Shown here: positions 5,402 through 6,436 of the stretch, in pieces
How the letters are laid out: every line of letters begins with the position of its first letter
Position numbering within the stretch: position 1 is the stretch's first letter
Assembly (NCBI GenBank): GCA_002382755.1
Contig: DFZT01000082.1
Span: 1 to 6,436, forward strand
DNA: 6,436 bases
Source of the DNA: Firmicutes bacterium UBA4049
GTDB taxonomy: Bacteria; Bacillota; Desulfotomaculia; Desulfotomaculales; Nap2-2B
Direction of reading: 5' to 3'
Program-made: the position numbers and the translations under genes
The notes under the pieces: generated by a model
The model's input: only the letters and a program-made list of their open reading frames with translations
The model's database searches: none
What the model was told of the DNA's origin: nothing

Positions 5402-5428
5402 ACATAGGTTAAACCGTTTTTTACAAAT

Positions 5429-5504
5429 TGGCTGGGGCGGCTGGATTCGAACCAACGAAATAGCGGATCCAAAGTCCGCTGCCTTACCGCTTGGCTACGC
5501 CCCA
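5429..5504 (-). tRNA. tRNA-Gln (anticodon TTG)
   Basis: A 76-nt tRNA including encoded CCA. Acceptor TGGGGCG pairs with CGCCCCA, discriminator G; the T1-A72 pair is typical of bacterial tRNA-Gln. The anticodon arm GCGGA-CTTTGGA-TCCGC gives TTG (reads CAA and CAG). The T-loop TTCGAAT is standard. It lies between tRNA-His (3-nt spacer) and tRNA-Lys, in one transcript. Confidence 0.97.
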
Positions 5505-5507
5505 GTT

Positions 5508-5584
5508 TGGGGTGGAAGATGGGATTTGAACCCACGACCCCCAGAGCCACAATCTGGTGCTCTAACCATCTGAGCTACATCCAC
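5508..5584 (-). tRNA. tRNA-His (anticodon GTG)
   Basis: A 77-nt tRNA including encoded CCA; the extra 5' G (G-1) needed by histidyl-tRNA synthetase is encoded at 5585 opposite C73. The anticodon arm CCAGA-TTGTGGC-TCTGG gives GTG. The T-loop TTCAAAT is normal. In the acceptor stem (GTGGATG against CTTCCAC) the sixth pair is T-T, an unusual mismatch; all other pairs are canonical. First tRNA of the cluster, about 40 nt after its promoter's -10 box. Confidence 0.96.
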
Positions 5585-5624
5585 CATAATAAAAAAGATC
5601 AAAAGACCTTTTGAAACAAAAAAA

Positions 5625-5653
5625 AGTATACCACATAGCCCGGGAGAAAACAA
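5625..5653 (-). promoter_or_regulatory. Promoter of the His-Gln-Lys tRNA cluster
   Basis: On the minus strand TTGTTT (5653-5648) is followed after 17 nt by TATACT (5630-5625). Predicted start is near 5618, about 33 nt before tRNA-His. The spacer contains a GC-rich CCCGGGC, and the initial transcribed region has a weak CAAAAG/CTTTTG hairpin (about 5600-5613) and a T-run before the tRNA. Confidence 0.7.
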
Positions 5654-5671
5654 GAACCAATCAGGATTCTT
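5645..5671 (-). terminator. Weak terminator after the YlxP-family gene
   Basis: On the minus strand AAGAATCC-TGATT-GGTTCTT forms a stem with one bulged base (AAGAA/TTCTT and CC/GG), followed by GTTTTC. It begins 15 nt after the stop codon of the gene at 5687-5971. Its T-run is at the same time the -35 box of the tRNA promoter, so the two signals overlap. The stem is short and A+T-rich, so read-through into the tRNAs is possible. Confidence 0.45.
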
Positions 5672-5686
5672 AAAAAAGGATTTACT

Positions 5687-5971
5687 TTAGCGCAGCTCAG
5701 TCTTTACGGATAAAATTTCGGCTTTCCCCATACGCTCAACAAATCCTTCCACAGAAGATAAAATTCTGTTTACGTGAGCGCTGTCATTGCTGACCGTAAC
5801 CACGGCCAATAGTGAAATCTGCCACCTGTCCTGTTCGCCAACCTCGGCTGCGGATACATTAAAACGTGATTTTATTTGATCAATAATACTCTTCAACAGC
5901 CTGCGTTTATCCTTTAAAGAGCCAGACTGGCTGAAAAAAAGCTCAAGAGTAAGAAGTCCGATAATCAACAA
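5687..5971 (-). CDS. ylxP: DUF503 / YlxP-family protein
   Basis: A 94-residue protein of the usual size for the DUF503 family, whose exact biochemical role I cannot state from sequence. Family hallmarks: an N-terminal beta strand MLIIGLLTLEL, the helix SLKDKRRLLKSIIDQIKSRF (about 18-37) followed by NVSAAEV, then QDRWQ (about 47-51) and VSNDSAHVNRIL (60-71), with a short C-terminal strand. The fold is thought to be a small ferredoxin-like alpha/beta domain. The start is TTG at 5971, directly after an in-frame TAG; a second TTG follows at once. The ribosome binding site is weak (GGATG about 5 nt upstream). In Bacillus the homologue lies between infB and rbfA in the translation operon; here it is alone, behind its own promoter and a structured leader, just before tRNA genes. 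Confidence 0.9.
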   Translation of the reverse strand: MLIIGLLTLELFFSQSGSLKDKRRLLKSIIDQIKSRFNVSAAEVGEQDRWQISLLAVVTVSNDSAHVNRILSSVEGFVERMGKAEILSVKTELR

Positions 5972-5974
5972 CTA

Positions 5975-6177
5975 TTCATCCGATCTAAAAAATTTTATTG
6001 TAATCACTCTGAAAATTAACCTATCCTTAAAAATTAACTTGCATTCAAGAGTGCTTACCTGTCTATAAATTAGGACGTCGTTATTCATAAGTGAGCGATT
6101 TTGCGAAGTGCAGCTGCAGCGTCCCGGTGAAGCTTCGGGTACAGGGCCGCGATGCGAAACCAGCGGCACACTTTATG
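5975..6177 (-). promoter_or_regulatory. Structured 5' leader of the YlxP-family gene
   Basis: About 200 nt between the predicted start and the TTG codon contain several inverted repeats on the minus strand. CATAAAGTG (6177-6169) pairs with CACTTATG (6093-6086) with one bulge, closing the first domain at the very 5' end. Inside it GCGGC (6150-6146) pairs with GCTGC (6120-6116), and GTACCCG (6142-6136) with CGGGAC (6126-6121). GCCGC (6167-6163) could compete for the same GCGGC. A later 11-bp stem with one mismatch (GTAAGCACTCT, 6058-6048, with AGAGTGATTAC, 6010-6000) lies just before ATTTTTT and the start codon. A GTG-initiated open frame of 65 codons spans this region but looks non-coding. Whether it is a regulatory RNA is inference. 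Confidence 0.35.
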
Positions 6178-6181
6178 TTTT

Positions 6182-6210
6182 CTAATAGTAAAAGTGTTAA
6201 TCTCAGTCAA
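6182..6210 (-). promoter_or_regulatory. Promoter reading toward the YlxP-family gene
   Basis: On the minus strand TTGACT (6210-6205) is followed after 17 nt by TATTAG (6187-6182). Predicted start is near 6176, exactly where the first leader stem begins. No other promoter of this quality lies closer to the gene. Confidence 0.6.
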
Positions 6211-6229
6211 TAGTATTTCTTTATTTGCG

Positions 6230-6331
6230 TCCTACCTGCCGCCTTTGCAGCATCGCTTGGCCCTGTCCGGAGCAAGCCGTTTGACGGCGCCGGCACGAAG
6301 CATTTAGCGAACGGTGAATACGGCGGCCTAC
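6230..6331. other. GC-rich nested inverted-repeat element, unidentified
   Basis: GCCGCC (6238-6243) and GGCGGC (6322-6327) are complementary and enclose about 80 nt with further short stems: GCTTG (6255-6259) with CAAGC (6273-6277), GCCGT-TTG-ACGGC (6276-6288), and CCGTT (6277-6281) with AACGG (6310-6314). The last three share bases, so they are alternatives. No frame gives a credible protein on either strand. It may be a dispersed intergenic element or a structured RNA; I do not recognise a known class. The flanks are A+T-rich, so the composition jumps at both edges. The remaining stretch to the window end (6332-6436) holds a short direct repeat and nothing identifiable. Confidence 0.3.
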
Positions 6332-6332
6332 C

Positions 6333-6359
6333 CTATCCTCAAAATAACTATCCTTAGGG
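6333..6359. repeat. CTATCCT short direct repeat
   Basis: CTATCCT occurs at 6333-6339 and 6348-6354 (period 15), the second followed by TAGGG. A similar context, with AAAATTAAC flanking CTATCCTTA, lies at 6012-6038, where AAAATTAAC itself is repeated with period 18. The motifs may be related binding sites or simply A+T-rich chance similarity. Confidence 0.35.
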
Positions 6360-6436
6360 AAGTTAACTGCCTGGCGCTCATGAAGTTTCTATCTTAATGG
6401 GCCTCTTTTTGGGCATTCCTGAACGCCTGGGATATT

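Noticed and set aside
5972..6169. Minus-strand open frame of 65 codons ending just before the YlxP-family start
   Set aside because: GTG start with no ribosome binding site a few nt after the predicted transcription start, unremarkable composition, no recognisable domain; better explained as a leader. Coupling to the next gene cannot be fully excluded.
6385..6436. Plus-strand frame reading HEVSILMGLFLGIPERLGY to the window edge
   Set aside because: It looks mildly protein-like, but there is no ribosome binding site, a stop lies shortly upstream, and the window ends before it can be judged.

Overview
The window reads as a chromosomal piece of a Gram-positive, Firmicutes/Clostridia-like bacterium, possibly a Desulfotomaculum/Pelotomaculum-type Peptococcaceae. 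The lineage is inferred from TTG/GTG starts, AGG-type ribosome binding sites, the YlxP protein, the HTH style and the intergenic repeats, and is not proven. Every recognisable gene, RNA gene and pseudogene lies on the minus strand, so the window is read from right to left.

Right end (6436 to 5687): about 465 nt hold no convincing gene. They contain a GC-rich inverted-repeat element (about 6230-6330), a good sigma-A-type promoter (6182-6210) and a roughly 200-nt leader with several stems, which runs into a DUF503/YlxP-family gene (5687-5971). A weak terminator follows and overlaps the promoter of a three-tRNA transcript, His(GTG)-Gln(TTG)-Lys(TTT) (5585 to 5326), which ends at a hairpin terminator (5251-5294).

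Centre (5210 to 1133): a four-gene export operon with a promoter (5182-5210), a leader carrying an intrinsic terminator (5091-5119), a HlyD/YbhG-like membrane-fusion adaptor, two separate ABC ATPases and one ABC-2 permease. Junctions are tight: a 4-nt overlap, then gaps of 6 and 5 nt. The arrangement matches the YbhG-YbhF-YbhS-YbhR / YhiI-type exporters, except that the two ATPase halves are separate genes and only one permease is present. The two ATPases carry unusual residues (H-loop Pro in the first, D-loop Ser in the second) that should fall in the same composite ATP site, suggesting an asymmetric heterodimer. The leader can form a pairing that excludes the terminator hairpin, so attenuation control of the pump is plausible. 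This is the most interesting regulatory feature of the window.

Left part (1119 to 1): a REP-like sequence containing GGGACGGTTC lies just after the permease, and its end supplies the -35 box of a tRNA-Leu(TAG) gene (960-1044) with its own terminator. Beyond it are a GC-rich structured patch (about 783-870), then a decayed operon: a small XRE/Cro-type regulator broken by a frameshift (415-643), with promoter and palindromic operator still visible, and the N-terminal stub of a large SNF2/DEAD-type helicase (122-403). These look like remnants of an accessory or defence-type cassette next to a tRNA gene. The extreme left end has a double GC-rich hairpin and an 18-bp tandem repeat.

No CRISPR array, complete insertion sequence, rRNA or phage gene was seen. 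No wholly new system can be demonstrated from sequence alone; the best leads are the pump leader RNA, the asymmetric ATPase pair with a single permease, and the structured YlxP leader.
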